A stretch of DNA of 64,000 nucleotides from Carnegiea gigantea (lineage: Eukaryota; Streptophyta; Magnoliopsida; Caryophyllales; Cactaceae). Where the stretch lies: positions 708,501 to 772,500 of the forward strand of contig JAKOGI010000082.1 in assembly GCA_029747015.1 (NCBI GenBank), in the 5' to 3' direction. The position numbers and the translations under genes were made by a program. Positions 61,649-64,000 of this stretch are shown here, piece after piece. Every line of letters begins with the position of its first letter. Within the stretch, counting starts at the first letter, position 1. The notes beneath the pieces are model-generated. The model was given only the letters and a program-made list of their open reading frames with translations, did not search any database and was not told the DNA's origin.

Positions 61649-63474
61649 CTAGTTGGCTGCATCGGCTTCATACCCAAAAAGAGGGAAGAAGTAGCTTGAG
61701 CTAGTGTGATCATCTAGGTCCAATACTACTAACCCTGGGGATATGGACATCTGCTTTGTCAGCTCAACCGGTTCACCCTTTCCTCTTAATATTTCCACAA
61801 CCTTAACAAGAAAGGCTCTTAGTATGTAATGTATATAATAGTGGAAAATGGCAATGTTCAATTTTTTTTTTTTTTTAAAAAGGTCTACCACAGATTTGTG
61901 ATGGAACTCTATTATTATAAGTAGAACCCTCGAATTTCTATGGGGCTGCAGTACTTTTATTAGTAGAGGTGTGGACTATTCATTGGAGCTCTTGAATCAG
62001 TAGAGCCTTAAAAATTTTTAATAAAGCTCTGAGCATTTCAGTTGATCTTTGAAACTTGGTATAGAACGTTGAAAATTGTTAGCAAATTTCTTATAGAATA
62101 TCCAAAATTTTTATGGAAGATAAAATGTACACAGCCCATAAACTGAGGCTGGAGGAGACAAAGAGAAAGTGCGATACCTTATCCATGTAAGGACGTTTGT
62201 CGGCTAAGTGTCGAGTGCACATGGAAGTTGCTACCATGACAAGCGTCATTTCTACTGGGTCATAGTTGTACCCGTTGGGTGGATCCACCAATTCCTTCAT
62301 GTTGTTCATTTCTAGGAATGGTTTTGCCTGGAAGAAAGGCATGTTCTTGTCAAGTCTCAGAATGGCTGTCTGAGAAGAAGAGTTCAGACGTCTAATATTG
62401 GCCTGTTTAGCATTCAAGCACTCTCTACATATAGGACATTAGGCAAAAATATATAATAAAAGAAGATTGAATGCTTTTGATGGCGTACCCACCTCACACT
62501 GCTCAGCCTGGAATCTGCTTCAACAGCGTGACGGCCTGTTATGATCTCAAGCAATAACACACCATGTGCAAATACATCTGTCTTCTCATCTGCAATCCCA
62601 TGCATGAAATACTTGGGAGCCAATAGCTGAAAATCAAGTGCAAGAGATTTAGATTAAGACCAAACATGTATGAATGGAGTCAGATCAATTGGATACTGAA
62701 TATGCACTGGTTTGGAATAGAGACGGATTTCTTTTACCCCAATGTACCCTCAATAGGATATACAACATGATGAAGCCATTTGTCTGGGGGCCATTTTGCA
62801 AGCCCGAAATCAGATATCTGCATCCTCATTTGCTGCCAAATTCATGCATGAAATTTGATTTATGAGGCATAACTAAAAGAGGAAGAGCAGTATAAAAATA
62901 GGGAGGTGAAGTAGTAGATCACCAATGGTTCATAATTCTCTGTAAGCAGTATGTTTAAGGATTTAATGTCCCGGTCAGGTATGATGGAGATAACTTAAGC
63001 GTTCTCCTACTCCTAGAGCCACCTTAGCTTGAATCTTGTCTTCCAGTCCAAACCTTCTGATGACCCTGCATGTCTTTTGGGACATTGTAAGTAAATTAAG
63101 TGATCGCACCCTGTAAATGCAGAGGGGTATGCCCAGCTAATATACAAGTTGGGGAGAATCAGACAGAATGAAGTGCATGCACCTTGAAGATGAGACGCAA
63201 CACTTCCATTTGGGGAAAATTGGAGGACTATATGAAGACCGCATTCAACTCAGAATCCGAAAAGCCTAGCAGTATTTTGGTGCTCAACATGGGTGATAAT
63301 CCCAAGCTCTGATAAGAAGTCTACTGTCCTTTCTTCTTTCTTTTCACCCTTCTTTGTTAGCTTCTTCAAAGCTATGAGAGTGCCATCAGGTAAACACCCT
63401 TTGAACACATCTGCATTCCCCCCTTTCCCCACCAGCCTATCTGCCAATGTTTTCCAAGCACTTTAGATGACTAC
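61649..63474 (-). pseudogene. Receptor-like cytoplasmic kinase (RLCK class VI, RBK-like) pseudogene
   Basis: Six exon remnants keep family order and splice sites (minus strand): about 63474-63183, 63065-62933, 62817-62738, 62626-62493, 62327-62178 and 61801-61649. The parts are the Gly-rich loop GKGGNADVFKG, the Lys in LIALKKL, FLSELGIITHVEHQNTA; LDWKTRF and DIKSLNILLTENYEP; ISDFGLAKWPPDKW; KYFMHGIADEKTDVFAHGVL; AKPFLEMNNMKELVDPPNG; and the tail VVEILRGKGEPVELTK. Lesions: an in-frame TGA at 63250-63252 in the conserved GFGVEGG segment; near 62975, loss of the HRD-preceding residues with a frameshift (YLHHT then a stop, resuming at DRDIK); and a 1-nt deletion at the start of the YLAPEYF exon (about 62622). 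Three independent breaks make an active kinase very unlikely. In functional relatives this class binds ROP GTPases; here that is history only. Confidence 0.88.
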
Positions 63475-64000
63475 AGTGAATTATTTGTTGGCTGATTCAA
63501 TTAACCTAAATGATCCTTTTGCATTAGTATAGTCAATCTTAAAGTTTTAGCTAGGAGTAGGACTTGCACGTACAGTGCGGATCAACCTAAAAATCTTACC
63601 CAACTTAAACCCAAATGACATGACTTAACTGTTACCAGGAAACTGGTGACTCTCGGGGCAAAGCTGAGCATGAGATGACTAGAAGAGAAACTGAACTGAC
63701 CTATATTCAGTTCTTGCTTCATATTTATCGAGGATGGAAATTATTATACTTTTCTCTTATTACCATTAAGATCTATTAGTTTCAGTACTATTATTTCAGC
63801 GTTCTGGAAACTATGTGCTAATTTGACTCTGGTGCTCTTGATTAGCTAAGGTAAGAATGTGCGCATTTTGACCCCCATACACTATGAACAACATGATCAC
63901 TCTGCATGGTGTTATCATTGTGGTCGTTGCTGCAATATCATTTCTTCTTGTTATTATTATACTTTCCTTTATCCGATATAGAAATTCTACTCCAGAAGGA
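63475..64000. other. No recognisable gene
   Basis: This is upstream of the kinase pseudogene. The N-terminal extension and promoter of the original gene could not be recognised. Confidence 0.4.

Overview
This is a plant nuclear window. It is strongly AT-rich, with intron-containing genes bounded by GT-AG sites, a plant tRNA-Ala gene, very long AT microsatellites and many short plant transposons. Gene content (NETWORKED 2, nicotinamidase, NAT11/12, AIL6/PLT3, RLCK class VI) points to a eudicot. An asterid is possible but is only a guess from degenerate SINE-like pieces. The sequence does not identify the species. I see no prokaryotic, viral or organellar segment.

Layout. 1-7.7 kb: no complete gene. 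It holds a cluster of AACGG motifs (850-983), a 5S-rRNA-derived Cassandra-like TRIM retrotransposon (2187-2878), the RNase H tail of a LINE (3010-3718) and one PIF/Harbinger-like MITE nested in another (5576-6600). 7.79-11.31 kb (+): an unrecognised plant gene of 177 codons in two exons, whose 3-kb intron carries a 1.26-kb fold-back MITE. 13.16-17.28 kb (+): a NETWORKED 2-type actin-binding protein of 964 aa in two exons. 18.02-21.69 kb (-): nicotinamidase NIC1, five exons, 244 aa, convergent with NET2. 21.9-24.6 kb: two MITEs stacked directly upstream of NIC1. 24.6-31.6 kb: gene desert with a 1-kb TIR element built of ~172-bp tandem units, a 204-bp tandem duplication and a 445-bp AT microsatellite. 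31.6-37.2 kb (+): a NAT11/12-type nucleobase-ascorbate transporter, ten exons, 743 aa, with a SINE in intron 6. 38.1 kb: tRNA-Ala(CGC). 38.8-54 kb: gene desert with a diverged TRIM, a hAT MITE with a perfect 8-bp target duplication, a CACTA element with a 3-bp duplication and a 2.4-kb 5'-truncated LINE on the minus strand. 54.7-58.5 kb (+): an AIL6/PLT3-type double-AP2 transcription factor, nine exons, 511 aa, including a 9-nt microexon. 59.3-60.6 kb: a second ~172-bp-unit TIR element with a TRIM inserted in it. 61.6-63.5 kb (-): a receptor-like cytoplasmic kinase pseudogene that keeps its splice sites but has a nonsense codon, a damaged catalytic loop and a 1-nt deletion.

The genes do not form a pathway. 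They are ordinary dispersed nuclear genes for cytoskeleton, NAD salvage, membrane transport and meristem regulation, separated by repeats. The most informative material is the well-delimited set of non-autonomous transposons with target-site duplications, and their nesting order. All exon boundaries were derived by hand from splice sites, reading phase and remembered family sequences; no alignment was run.
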